A stretch of DNA of 64,000 nucleotides from Gordionus sp. m RMFG-2023 (lineage: Eukaryota > Nematomorpha > Gordioida > Chordodea > Parachordodidae): positions 31,048,508 through 31,112,507 of the forward strand of contig NC_088776.1 of the NCBI RefSeq assembly GCF_954871325.1, in the 5' to 3' direction. Each line of letters opens with the position of its first letter. Positions within the stretch are counted from its first letter, which is position 1. A program made the translations under genes and the position numbers. Below are positions 47,183 to 58,613 of this stretch, piece by piece. Below the pieces are notes generated by a model. The model worked only from the letters and a program-made list of their open reading frames with translations. It did not search any database and was not told where the DNA came from.

Positions 47183-47452
47183 TTCGGAAACATGGCCAAC
47201 CAAGGAATCAGATGAGAGAAGTCTACAAACTATGGAGATGAGAATGCTGAGGATGATTGCTGGGGTAACAAGAAAGAATAAAGTGCGCAGTACAAGAATA
47301 CTAAGTAGTTTAAAGGTAGTGCCCATTAAGACTAAGTTAATGGTAAACAGACTTAGGTGGTATGGGCACACAATGAGAAGGCCTATGAACTACATAGGAA
47401 ATAAGGTTGAGTTTGGAAGTGATGGGCAAACGTAAAAGAGGAAGGCCAAAAC

Positions 47453-48397
47453 TAGTGTTGTTAAACGGCTCGTTTTGAGCCGATTTTTAAAAATCCTCGA
47501 GATTTCGCTAATAGATGTCCAAACCTTGGTTCCTCTCAGGGTTGTGTATTTGACCGGTCAAATATGTTTCGGTCAATTGACCGATATTTGACCGGTCAAA
47601 TATGGTCAAATTCAAATATATGTTTTTTTAAGTTAATATTAACTTTATTTTGAAAATAATAGTAAAATGAATCTATAATATTAATTTTTTTAAATTCATT
47701 GTCATTAAATGACTAACGTTTAGCTATCCGTAGAAGATTCTTGTTCTGATTCATATTCAATATTATCATTTTCTTTATTTAATCAATTTTTCTGATGCCT
47801 TAGATCTTCAATCGATTTCTATTTTCATAAAAATATTGACCCAATCGACCTATTTCTTTCTAAAGAAGAAGTAGAACTAGGAATTATTAATCTCTTAATG
47901 GGCATGGTAGGAAAGTTTAATCTATTGACTTGAGGTCGGAATTGATTGTTTCAGAAAATTACTACTTTTCACATAATTTGCTATAAACATGCTGTTTTTG
48001 CTTCTGAAAATTAATTATTTCACTTAAAATATTTTGGTCATCACTATCTTGTAAAATAGCTAATTGTTGAATTATATCACATACTACATTAAATTCACTA
48101 ATAGTGAGATTCTCCACTTGATATTGTGGGCCCAAAAAATAAGCAAACAATGTGATCACATGTATTTATATCGTTTTTCCTTTTTTTAAACATATCTTTA
48201 ATTATTTTTCCTTTAAATTTTTTAGAGTATTTGACCGTGTCAAATACTCCTCCGGTCAATTGACTGAATTTGACTGGTCAATTGACCGACTTGCCAACCC
48301 TGGTACAAACAAAATCTTCAGGCTTGCGTAATCTAGATGAAATATTGAGTTAGGCTTTTTTAAAAATCGGCTCAAAACGAGCCGTTTAACAACACTA
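47453..48397. mobile_element. TAGTGTTG palindromic MITE, copy 3, split by a hAT
   Basis: The left end TAGTGTTGTTAAACGGCTC and the right end GAGCCGTTTAACAACACTA are exact inverses. Flanks GCCAAAAC at 47445-47452 and 48398-48405 are identical. The insertion is in the LINE, just after its RGRPK coding motif. The hAT at 47537-48302 separates the two halves. Confidence 0.92.
47537..48302 (-). mobile_element. Internally deleted relative of the intact hAT (1996-4695)
   Basis: Ends CAGGGTTGTGTATTTGACCG and GACCGACTTGCCAACCCTG are those of the intact element, reversed. The words TTGACCGGTCAAAT recur at both sides. Contains a 65-residue minus-strand piece (47962-48159: PQYQVENLTISEFNVVCDII) that corresponds to residues of the intact transposase (PQYQGEHLTNTEFDEACNII). 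Most of the gene is deleted, so it could move only with help from another copy. Confidence 0.88.
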
Positions 48398-49029
48398 GCC
48401 AAAACTTTAATGGGGCCATAAAGTTAAAGAAGTATAAATTAGATAAAAAAGATTGTACGAATAACACAAAGTGAAGAGAAATGTTGAAGGAGCTTACCAC
48501 CAGAAAAGGTGAAAGCTAAAGAGAAAAAAAAATGTATATAATTAATGTTATTACTTATTTATAAAAGTGATTTAACAATAAAAATATTTTATATACTTTT
48601 AGAATTGCAATTGAACTGAATATAAACGATAACTGATCTTTATAATATATTTAAATGACATAAGTAATGGTATAGTTAAATTATAGATGTTATACTAATG
48701 AAAAGTATATTAAAAATTAAAACCATTGGTATATTTGCAGAATACAAAATTAGATATGATATGGGATCGGTAATCGGCCGATATCAATCTAATATCGGAT
48801 CGGCCTCCAAAAAGTGGTATCGGTACACCCCTACTTTAAATTAAAATTATTTGGAATTAATAACAATTAGTAGACAGGCGATAAATTTTTTCATGTGCAA
48901 ACGTTTAAAATATTAAAATTTTAGGAATTTATCTAAAAACGCTCAATTTTTGGCCTTTCTATCGTTTAACACATCAGGCATTCAAACGCTCTTATGTTCC
49001 TAGGGTTAAGATGCGCGCTTCGCCTATGG

Positions 49030-49690
49030 TATTTTGCCTAAAAGTGCTGAAAAGCGTTTATGGATAAATTTGATATTTAATGGGAAACTTTAATGGTAAA
49101 TGAGCAAGAAAATTAGCACTAGTAGTGGGAAAAAGACCAAATGTAATAGCAAATGAACAAATATGCTTTATATTAAATTAGCATATTTTTGTAATTTAAT
49201 AAATATAAATAGCAAATTGTTGTATAACCGTTTCACCTAAAAGTACGAAGACTAAATTTAATAGAAAATGGGTTTAACAGTAAATAAGCATATTTAATAG
49301 TAAATATAAGAATTATATGGTTATTTACTCCATAAATATTTAGGGTTTTAGGGCGAAACAGTTGGTTATATATTAATTTATTTATACTGCCCCGTTTTAT
49401 ATGTAACTTGGTCTTTAGGAAATGTGCTAATTGCTATTACATTTTAACATTTTTCATTAAATTTGCTAAATATTACCATTTTATATCAAGTTTGGTTTTT
49501 TCGCACTTTTAGGAGAAATTGATAAACTGCCATTACATTTACTACTTATTACATTTGCTAAATGTGCTCGTTTAATAACAAGTTTAGACTTTTGGCACTT
49601 TTATGCGAAATATGCTAATTTGTCATTACATTTGCTTGTTTACTATTACTTTAGCTAAATATGCAGCATTTAAGGCAAGGAGTTTTTCTT
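49030..49690. repeat. Fold-back-like region: inverted arms of repeated units
   Basis: The left arm (about 49030-49330) has CCTAAAAGTGCTGAAAAG, AAAAAGACCAAATGTAATAG, CACCTAAAAGTACGAAGAC and several AGCATATTT words. The right arm (about 49425-49690) carries the inverse: CGCACTTTTAGGAGAAATTG, GGCACTTTTATGCGAAATA, TTGCTATTACATTTTAAC. At least two units of roughly 130-190 bp are seen per arm, around a centre near 49380. No coding frame. Possibly another fold-back element. Confidence 0.55.
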
Positions 49691-49859
49691 ATTGTTTCTT
49701 CTTTATAAGAAATGAGATTTTTTGACAGCAAATTAGTTCCAATTCCAACTAATATAAGCCTTTCATAAGTAGCTGATTCAATCCCATTTTAATCCTAAGG
49801 TTAGCCAAAAATTTTTTACGAATAATTTAATTTTATATTCGCTACTAAACTGGTTATAC

Positions 49860-51232
49860 TAGACCTGTACTCCCAAGCCTCAATTGAAGGCGGCGGTCTT
49901 TAATTTTTTCATCGGCGTTCGCGCGCTATTTATTTTAAAATTTTTTTATTGAATTTAATTTATAATTCAACAATGGATTACATTTTTTTAAATTTATTTG
50001 GACGCTCTTAGTATTAAAACATTGTTAATATAGTTTAATTCATTTATTAAACAATTTCCTGTCTTACTCCTATTTAAATTTATGTATTTTCACATTCTCA
50101 GAAAAAGAGTAAGAAATTGCATTTTGATTTTTATTAAAACAAATTTAAATTGGAATGCAAGCAAAATATAACGTAAGAATTATAATAAATTAGAAATCAG
50201 ATTTAGTAATAATACAACTGTCATGAATAAATAGTATTATATCAAGATTCGTGACATAAAGAAGTCTTGCATTGAGTATTAATCCAGCTGTGGAAAATAT
50301 TTTTCCCTGGATGTACTGGTTGCAGGTATATAAAGAACCTTCTTAGCTAAATTAGCAAGCCTATGTAGTTCCAGTCGCTTTTTTCCACAATTTTAATTCA
50401 TCCTCTTCTGATATACTATATTGACTGAGCAAAAGATGGCATTATTGTTCTAGATCGCTAATGTTATAATTGTTGCTTGGTAGGGAATGTTTAAAAGCTA
50501 TTTTAGCTATATATGAACTGGATGTTATCTTCAACTTGAATCTCACTCTGTGCATTTCTATAATGTTAAAAGTTTTAAATGTTTAATTAAAAATTGCAAT
50601 GATGTTGTAGAATTCGGATTTAAATATTCTGAAACAATTTTAAGATTTTTAAATCTCGGATCAATTAGTATCGCTAATATCTAATGTTTAAAAATAATTT
50701 TATTATTAAAAATATAATATAAAATAAATAACTTAAAGTTCGGTAATTAGAAACCTATGGTAACGCTTTTTTGCATATTTTCTTTTATGCAAATGATATC
50801 TGAGCAATCAGATTTATTGATTTACATATGTGTTTCTATTTCACTGCGAAATAATAACTAAATTTTTTGTTGATCTTATTTGGGAGTAAAGAATTCCACC
50901 GACTCTCTGAATAAATTTAATAATGTGTAAAGTTCGTCAATTATATCCATTCGTTATTATAAGGTTTTAAGGATTGTTCTCCAATTTTATTTATAACATT
51001 ATTTATATTGTTTACACTACGTACTTTCTAGCATAATTAATATGCTGTGACAGCTGGTAGGGAAATATAACGCTAAGGTTCTCATATTAATTGATCTGTT
51101 GGTGCAATGCAATCTGCCTCACCTGATAATCAAAATGTTAATAAAGTATAAATATAATTAAGCAGCATTTTAAAAATTATAAATGCAGCGCCGCCTAGCA
51201 CGCCGCTCATCTAAATTGTCATCACAGGTCTA
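49860..51232 (-). mobile_element. hAT remnant with TAGACCTGT ends and GGCGGCG words
   Basis: The left end TAGACCTGTACTCCC and the right end ATCACAGGTCTA are inverted. GC-rich words (AAGGCGGCGGTC, GGCGTTCGCGCGC; GCAGCGCCGCCTAGC) lie inside both ends. The minus-strand dimerisation motif LYIPATSTS then FSTAGLILNARL lies near 50255-50335. Flanks GTTATACT and GTTATAGC agree at six of eight. The rest of the transposase is too decayed to follow. Confidence 0.6.
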
Positions 51233-51751
51233 GTTATAGCACTCATATAAACATTAACAAATCACGAAATATTTACAAAGATTTTAAAATTAGTGAGCCC
51301 AATTTTTCAGCCAACTTAAATGGAGATTATATAAAGATATTTAAAAAAGTGAAATAAAAATAATTAAGGAGAAATAAAAAATATATAATAAATTTTTATA
51401 GGGACCGACCAAAGGTAGGGCAAAATATTTCGTAACCCCCACCCCACCACCATCCTAGTATAAATTTTGTTAAGCCCAGCTGGACGTTAATTAGTAGAGC
51501 AATTGACTTAATAAAATTCTTGACTATTTATTAAGCTAAAGCGAGAAATTTTATTAATAATAATTTTTTCATAAAAAGTATGATCAAATAAATTTAATTC
51601 GAAAACTTATATACTTTATCAATAAACATGAGATAAGTTTATAGAAAAATAAGACCAAAAAATTGTAAAATTTTCAAAACTTTAATCATTTAAACTCTTA
51701 AAAGAGGTTTTATACGCTCCTAAAATTATATTTAATTTTTTAAAATTATAA

Positions 51752-52074
51752 TAGAGAACTGCATATCCTCGCCCGTATCCTGCCCTAAAAGGGTTTGGCT
51801 AAATCAGGCTTAATATTTTCTTAAAAAATCGGGCTAAATTTTTAAATATATCACTCAGTTTTTTGAAGTTATATTTTAAAATTCGCAAGAAACAAGGCGT
51901 CGATATTTGTCATTGTGGAACCTTTTTTTTACAATTAAAAAATATTAAATTTTTCTATATTTAAATATATTCTGGCTGGGCCAGGCCGACAAATAATTTT
52001 TATTTAGGGTCGGGTTTTTTGGAACAAATAAAAAAAATTTGGGCCGAGCTTGAAATAGGCAATGAAGATCACTA
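51752..52074. mobile_element. GGCC-type MITE, copy near 52 kb
   Basis: Starts TAGAGAACTGCATATCC and ends GAAGATCACTA, with CTGGGCCAGGCCGAC and GGGCCGAGCTTGAAATAGGC near the right end, as in the copies at 5213 and 6788. No clear target duplication. Confidence 0.6.
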
Positions 52075-52261
52075 AACGCTTTAAAACTCTATAAGAGAAA
52101 TTAAAATGTACAAGTAAAAAAAGCTCTAATCGAGAATAAATTTATAAAAAAAATTTAGGGACCTCTCGAACTTTCGTTCTATACGGTCTTTTCTCTTAGT
52201 CCGCCCCTGCCAGGAACCAGGGTGTAGTCTGGACAAAAGGGAAATGGATAGTATGGGGATG

Positions 52262-53799
52262 CAGGCGCGTAACCAATGGGGGGGAAAGGGGGAAATTCCC
52301 CCCCCCATCGCAAATGTGACTATTTTCATAAATATCATTTTAAGCTAATAAAAATTTTACCCCCACCCCCCCCCCCCTCCCACCAATCAAAATTTTACAA
52401 ATATTTGAATATCAATTTTCCAACATATTATTCAAAATTAATAAAATGGAAAAATATTTAGTCAAAGAGATTGAAATCAAACGATAATTTATAAATAAGG
52501 CTGAGCATGAAAAAAAGTAATGTGTCGTCAGCAGCGATATCATTATTGAATTCAATTGATCAATCAGAGTTTATCATTGCTGCTAGTTGCATCAATAAAT
52601 TATTTTTAGCTCACTACTTTGTAGAAATTTACAAAAACCAAATTTAAATTTGGTTCAGATTATTGATTTGGCGGAAAATATACATGAACAGGTAGATACA
52701 ATAAGAATGAATGTAGATAAATATTTTCATAATATTTATCTAGACGTTGAATCGAAGGCTAAATTTTATGATATAACACTAATTAAACCTCGTCTAGCAC
52801 CTAGGCCATTATTGAGATGAAAATAAATATTGGCTCAACTGAAGAATATTATAAAATATCCATTTTCATCCCATTCTTAGATACTTTTTTATCGCAAATA
52901 AAAGGGGTTTTAGATAAAAAACAAGTCTTTAGCAATCTTCAAGTTTTACTACCCAAAGATCCTTCTTCATTTTCTAATGGCACTATTGGTAAAATTAAAT
53001 ATTTAGAAAAATTTTATTCCTAGAGATTGATACTGAAATAAATTTAATCAGTGAATTCGAATTGTGGTATAAATATTTATACGTTTAGCTATTTTACCTG
53101 AGCATGCTATGCGCTCAATCGGTGTAAAGAAACCTTGGCTTAATTTTCTAATATTTCGAAGTTGTTTTATATTCTTGCATGTTTGCCTATTACAACATGT
53201 ACGAATGAAAGGATTTCCAACTTGAGAAGGTTGAAAACATATTTACGAAGTACTGAATCTCGGCTAAATGGGTTAGCTCTGTTAAATATACACAGAGATT
53301 TGGTTCCAACGACAAATGAAATAATTAAAAATCTTGTATTTGATAAGAAGTTAAAAAAACTTGTTAATTTAATTATTTTCTAGTCAATATTTTAAACACA
53401 CTACTATTAGTATTTTCAATAAAAAAATTATATTCTACTTATATTGTATGAGAATTTAAGCTGAGGCTAGTTTTTAAAGCAAATTTTATAAAAAAAATGA
53501 CATTACACTTTATTTCAACTTTACATTTAAAAAACTTTATTAAATATAATATACCTAACTTGAAATAATAAAAAAGAGGCTTGTAATATCCTATCCATAA
53601 GCACAAATTAGTAAATAATAGTTAAAAATAGAAATATAATTATTATTAAATTATAAATAATTTAATAGAATAGAATAGCTAAATAAGACCCGGCCGAAGG
53701 CCGGGTGAAAGCTGGCCGAAGGTCAGATAAAAGGGGTTTGGGGGCGAAGCCCCCAAAATTTTTTTTCCCCCCTATAAGAAAATCCTGGATACGCCACTG
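52262..53799 (+). mobile_element. hAT element of the CAGTGGCG family with perfect target duplication
   Basis: The left end CAGGCGCGTAACCAATGGGG pairs with the right end CCTGGATACGCCACTG. Flanks TGGGGATG at 52254-52261 and 53800-53807 are identical. GGGGGAAAGGGGG and CCCCCCCC runs lie just inside the left end, with GGCGAAGCCCCC inside the right end. The transposase pieces (52640-53383) are on the plus strand. Confidence 0.88.
52640..53383 (+). pseudogene. ZMYM1-like hAT transposase, broken
   Basis: Pieces: LVQIIDLAENIHEQVDTIRM near 52650-52710; RLAPRPLL near 52795; the frame 52817-53023 with STEEYYKISIFIPFLDTFLS (the segment before the C-terminal domain in ZMYM1-type hAT enzymes); EIDTEINLISEFELWYKYL near 53030; and the frame 53162-53383 with ACLPITTCTNERISNLRRLK then ESRLNGLALLNIHRD, the dimerisation motif. 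Stops or frame changes lie near 53022, 53085 and 53160. The 5' half with the catalytic aspartates is absent. Confidence 0.7.
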
Positions 53800-53807
53800 T
53801 GGGGATG

Positions 53808-54836
53808 GGTCACGTCACTGATCTTATAAATCAGGTTTAGGCCTTAGTTAAATTTAAATATTTTGCTTTTTAAAATTTTAAATATAATTAAATAAAGTAG
53901 TAAAGTGAGAATATAAATTATATAAATTTTTATTTTACTTTAAAAAGAATCACAATCCAATCCATCAAGCTTTTTCTTCAAAAAGAAATAGATTATATTT
54001 ATATTTTGATATTAATTTTTCAAGAAATTTTACGAACTTCCCTTATATAATTTCGAATGCGAGTATAAATATTATTTTTGTTTTTATTATTTATTTATTT
54101 TTATTTATTTACCTTAAATTTTTTAAAATTATACGTTTAACTCTATTATTCTTTTCCGCTTGTCATAAAGATACATATATTCTTACTATACCCAATCATT
54201 TTTTAAGAATATTATGTTTAGTTATATAATTAAATATTAGGGAATCTTTACATTAATTACAAAAACTATATAATAAGTAAAAAATCTGCATTCATCAATC
54301 TATAGAAAAATATTTTAAGCTTAAATAATCCATTAAAATACTCTTTTATTTGGAAGAAAAAAGAATTCCCACCTTATGATCTAGGGCATGCTTAAATATT
54401 TTATTTTAAAAAAATAATGTAATAATCAGCTGTTTTTATTATATTTTTTAAAATAAAAAATGTTTGTAATTTAGTAAATAAAATGTGTCTAAGCAGGCTT
54501 ATTTTACGATCTTTTATCGAAAATTTTCGGATGTATTTAATATACTTTGATTATTTACACTTTATATTTCATTCATATTTTTTAAATTTAATTTAATTTC
54601 CTTTCCTTTTTGCTATTTATAATCAATGGGGTAGACAAGAGGGTGGGGGGCTGGGGGGGTAGGAAATATGATTAGATAAAATTTTATATTTTAAGAAAAT
54701 TTTTTGCTTAGGCAAAGGGGGGATTGGGGCTGAAGTCCCACCATGGAAAATATGATTAGGGAAAATTTGTATTTTTATAATTCTTTTATATTGATATCTA
54801 GACCATTTCCCTTTATGTCTTAAAATCGATAATGCT
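53808..54836. other. AT-rich spacer with a G-rich remnant
   Basis: No gene seen. GGGGTAGACAAGAGGGTGGGG, with further G runs up to 54661, and GGCAAAGGGGGGATTGGGGC near 54713-54731 look like ends of decayed CAGTGGCG-family elements. Confidence 0.35.
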
Positions 54837-56407
54837 GTAAACGTTACTTCAAAAAAGAAACGCGTTATTCATTACGTCAAAAAAAAGGAACGCCCGTTCT
54901 GGCTATTCAGAAAGTAAAGCATTACTCGTTACTTGAAAAAATAAATATTATATACAAATATTTCCTATATATAATATAAATAAAATTGTACAAAAATAAT
55001 ATATTATAAGATAAGATATTTTTATAATAATTTTCTATTTATTTTTAACCATAAATGATTTTCAAAATTTTGATCAGTTAAACAAGAGAGTGCTCAAGCT
55101 CAACACATCTTTTCGTGGTAAACACACGTTCAAATGGCGCAGAGGATAAGAGGGTTGTATTATCATATCATAAATAAAAATTTTAATTGGAATTTATTAG
55201 AAATTAAAGAATAATACTTATTTTGAAAAAAGCTTAATAGATCATCCTCAAAAGAATCTTCATTCAGATTCCCATCAAACATTTTTTTATATTTATCAGA
55301 AAATAATCTGGAATGTATGTTATTTTTAATGGAATTAAAGTCTGCTTTTTCTTTATCAAGATATTTTCTCAAACTGGAAATAAGGACCTATAATTTTACC
55401 CAGAGCTAATCTAATATAAGTAGCAGGTAAATTATTGCTGATAGTTTTATATTCATCTTTATATATGTGTTCGAATCTATTGAAAATAAATTTAAACAAA
55501 ATATAAATTGTAAACAATATTTCAACTGTATACCTTTTATCCTTGCAGGAATACATTAATAAGTGGCTTACAAAAAAATTACTTAAAGCAATTTTTTAAA
55601 TTTTAATATTGTAATAGTTATCATGAGAATGAGAATTCCCAAATGTAAAATCGAAAGAGCCGTAACCGTACAACATATAAATGAACGACTTGTCATTATC
55701 TGAAAATTTCTGCAATTCGGATTTATCACTCGTCAAATTGGTTATTCTCCTTCATAAGTTTATTAATTTCACGGAGTTATAAAAAGAGTATCATCTTGTT
55801 ATAACCGGTTTAAAATAAGATATCTTTCTATTTTTTCCAAAATGGCTGCACAATTTCGAGACTGCCCATGTTTTTTACACATTAAGGAAATAATTGAGTT
55901 GGGGCACAATTTTACGTAGACTATGTGCTCTTAATATTTTTATTGGTGTAAAAAATGTTTCATATTGGGATCAGGGCAGGTTAAATATCTTCATCTGGAG
56001 AAATATGTACAATTGACATAATATTCTTTATAAATAAATTATGATATTAGAGAATTAAATTAACATATCTTGATTGATTCAATAATAATTAGATTAACAA
56101 TCTTGACTATAAATTTAACAAAGAAAATTTAAAATAAAAATGTATGAATTTGGTGGTTGATCTAACTTAAAAATCTGCTTAAATTATTTATAAAATTTTA
56201 AAAATAAATAAAAAAAATTTTATAATACACAAAATATGCTTTTTCCATATTTTTTAAGAAAAAATTTATAGTGAGTAACGTTTTGCGTTACTGTTACTCA
56301 AAAAAGAAACTCGTTGCCTGACTCGTTACCTCTTGTAACGAAAGTCGTTCTATTTTTTCAAAAAAGGTAACGCCTCTAGTAACTACGTTACTTTTGAGAC
56401 GTTGTAC
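54837..56407 (-). mobile_element. hAT remnant with GTTACTCGTTAC words, copy 2
   Basis: GTTACTTC...GCGTTATTCATTACG and CATTACTCGTTACTTG at the left; GAGTAACGTTTTGCGTTACTG, CTCGTTACCTCTTGTAACG and GTAACTACGTTACTTTTGAG at the right. The terminal few bases are uncertain. The minus-strand transposase remnant lies at 55080-55556. Sister of 42437-44555. Confidence 0.65.
55080..55556 (-). pseudogene. hAT transposase C-terminal remnant
   Basis: Reading down from 55556: RFEHIYKDEYKTISNNLPAT and LALGKIIGPYFQFEKIS, then in another frame RKYLDKEKADFNSIKNNIHS (55372-55163), then NTTLLSSAPFERVFTTKRCV near 55085-55155, the SER-type dimerisation motif with Phe in place of the usual Ser before Glu. Two frame breaks. 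The N-terminal half is not seen. Confidence 0.6.
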
Positions 56408-56859
56408 TAAATAAAAATACATCATTTCTTTTATATTATATTTAAAAAATTGAAAACGACAGCGCTATGATTGTGGGACAGCCTTTGATTTCTATTTCCA
56501 AATTCATACTAAACAATAGCTCAACCTTGGCGCTTGGGATTAAAAAATCATATATTGTAATCGTTTAAGGAATTTTCTACGCGGTGGAAGGGAGGTAGGG
56601 GGGATTTTTTAAAATTGAAATGATTATTTTTGGAATATTAAAACTTTATTACAACTAATCTTATAAAATTTTCATAATCAAGCATATTTTAAAAGATGAA
56701 AATTTCGATCACAAATAATTAAATATTGGAAAATACAAAATATTTAAAAGCGAATTTAATATTGTTAAAAATAGATATATAACCCGGTATGTAAATCACA
56801 CTAAAATATAGAATTACACATTAAATAATGATATAAAAAGTTTATCAAAATCTAGTTCA

Positions 56860-57300
56860 TAATTGAAAATTAATCTTTGCCATTGCATAACTTTTCAATA
56901 ATTTGTTTTGCATAGGGAATTAAAATCTCAATGTATATTAAGCATAGTTAGTCTATTCAAACGATTTTCTGATGCGTACTTCTGAGTTAGTTTTTTATCC
57001 TCCGTGATGAAGAAAATGACCTTTCATTTGTGCTTGTATTCTTACTAAAATATTTATATAATTAAAAAAACTCCAAAATATATTTTAAAGTACTTCTATT
57101 GCGTTTTAGGAGGTTTATTACTAAATTAATCTTTCATACCAATAATTAAATTCTATTTATTTGCCTTCAGATATATTTTTATCCTCTGAATGAAATTGAG
57201 TCAAATATATGATTTTTTCTTCATCAAAATTTAATATTTCCTCGTTAATGCTATTTATAAATTAGCTAGAGCCATTTAATGGATCACAAATTGATTATTA
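56860..57300 (-). pseudogene. ZMYM1-like hAT transposase remnant, minus strand
   Basis: Minus-strand reading gives ILNFDEEKIIYLTQFHSEDK with IEFNYWYERLI (about 57130-57240), and NTSTNERSFSSSRRIKN with LRSTHQ (about 56960-57050), matching the fragments at 5690-6116 and 52640-53383. Broken by stops. A G-rich piece at 56574-56613 (TACGCGGTGGAAGGGAGGTA) may be one end of its element. Confidence 0.55.
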
Positions 57301-58112
57301 TTTAAGTCAAAATTGTATCTAAAAGTGGAATTAAACGGTTATTTTATAGTGAGCCTCATTTGAGTCTACGCTATTTGTTTGTCTAGAAGCAACTCGAGGC
57401 TCGCAAATCTCAACATAATTTAACTTTCTCCGCAACAATCACATAAATCTCTTCTTGGTCAATATTTTCTCTTGGTTTTCTAAGTTATAATATAAAAATT
57501 TTGGCGATTCTCCCTAATCTCAGCGCATACCATATCATTTTTTTGAAAAATATCGCATAATGCGTAATTAAATAATTTACTAATGCAAAAATAAATTGGC
57601 TATTAAAAAAAAAAACTTAAAACTTTACTCGAAATCTAAACTTATACACTAAAAAAATCCTAAACACCAACTAAGAGAAAAAACAGAAACAACTTAAATA
57701 AACTCTCGAAACTAAAAAAACTGTCAACAAATATGCAGAATTACTAAACTCAGAAATACTAAAGAATTCCTTTATTCGTAATTTTTTAAAATACAAAAAT
57801 CATTAATTTTACACATATAAGAAAAATCTATTTTTTTAAACACAAAAAAAATAATAATAATGAATAAATAATATATCTTATTACATCTAATTTAATTTCC
57901 AATCAACCTTATTTTAATCGGTTGATTGGCATTTCCCGTAAAAAATATAAAATGTTCGCGTATTTACAAATACGACATGCCACCCCTTTATGGGATCAGG
58001 GCATGTCGATAAACAAAAAAAACTTTCATGTCGATAAACAAAAAAAAATCTTTTTCCACATGTATAAAAAAATGTTCATGCTCACCTTCATGTTCAATGA
58101 ATATTCCTCACC
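57301..58112. other. AT-rich spacer with a short direct repeat
   Basis: No gene. CATGTCGATAAACAAAAAAA occurs twice in a row near 58004 and 58028. Long A runs at 57605-57616 and 57842-57850. Confidence 0.35.
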
Positions 58113-58613
58113 CTAAGCCGACATGGGACTGCTCCAAAAATCCCCTGCGCTAGTCGTCGGTAGAACCTCAGTAGCTATTGTAGCCATAGCTCTCTGCAAC
58201 ATATCCACTTCTCGATGTCCGCGAGAATTCCCTAATTGTGGCAGTCCATCATTATAACTTGATCTTTTCTGAGGACACCTATCCGCAGGTATGGCCGGTC
58301 CCATAAGAACAGAAGTTGTCGGCTGCTCTACACTCATCTCGTTATATATCATTTTTTTTCCTTCATATGGTTCTACCCGCGGATTTTCCGATAACAGCCC
58401 CATAGGTACACGATCCCTGGGTAGTTGCGTGCATTGATGTCTGAGATGACCCTCTCCCTGACAATTATAACATTTCTTCCGTCTACTCCCATACGTCGGT
58501 GGTTGATTTTCCTTCCGGCGTCCTTCTCCCAGGGTCATACCATCGTGCTTCTTGATTAAGGTGACCTGGAGATAAAAATCTCCCAGGTCTACTAAACGGG
58601 ATATTGTTTCCAT
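58113..58613 (-). mobile_element. Gag-type zinc-knuckle fragment of an LTR retroelement
   Basis: A 166-residue frame with one CCHC zinc knuckle, CYNCQGEGHLRHQC (about residues 48-61), preceded by a basic stretch (GSRRKK) and followed by a Pro/Ser-rich tail. This is the nucleocapsid type of an LTR retroelement Gag. It is noticeably less AT-rich than its surroundings, like the element to its right, but differs in sequence from that element's two knuckles, so it is probably a fossil of another element. Partial; no capsid, protease or RT in reach. Confidence 0.6.

Larger units (their letters stand above)
46477..48535 (+). mobile_element. LINE (RTE-like) fragment, 5' truncated, split by a MITE
   Basis: Reverse transcriptase starting at MPGRSTTDAIHAIRQMSEKY (46477), so the 5' part with endonuclease is missing. 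After one frame change near 46572 it gives DLENAFDRIPRKLIWWALRH (RT motif A), and after another near 46650 the frame 46616-47182 with EEVHQGSALSPLLF and FADDIVILAESK (catalytic FADD). After 47182 it continues in another frame: ETWPTKESDERSLQ, then RLRWYGHTMRRPM and KRGRPK. The sequence resumes after the MITE at 48406 and ends near an A-rich run at 48520-48531. It copied itself through RNA when active; now it has at least three frame breaks. Confidence 0.85.
45662..48833 (+). mobile_element. hAT remnant with TAGGGGTGTACCGATA ends, host to several insertions
   Basis: The left end TTGGGATGTACCGATAT is the inverse of the right end ATCGGTACACCCCTA. ATCGGATCGG and ATCGGCCGAT words repeat at both ends, as in other hAT families with this terminus. 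A dimerisation-domain scrap lies at 46292-46394. Insertions: MITE 45813-46170, LINE 46477-48535, MITE 47453-48397 with hAT 47537-48302. I could not find the target duplication. Confidence 0.65.
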
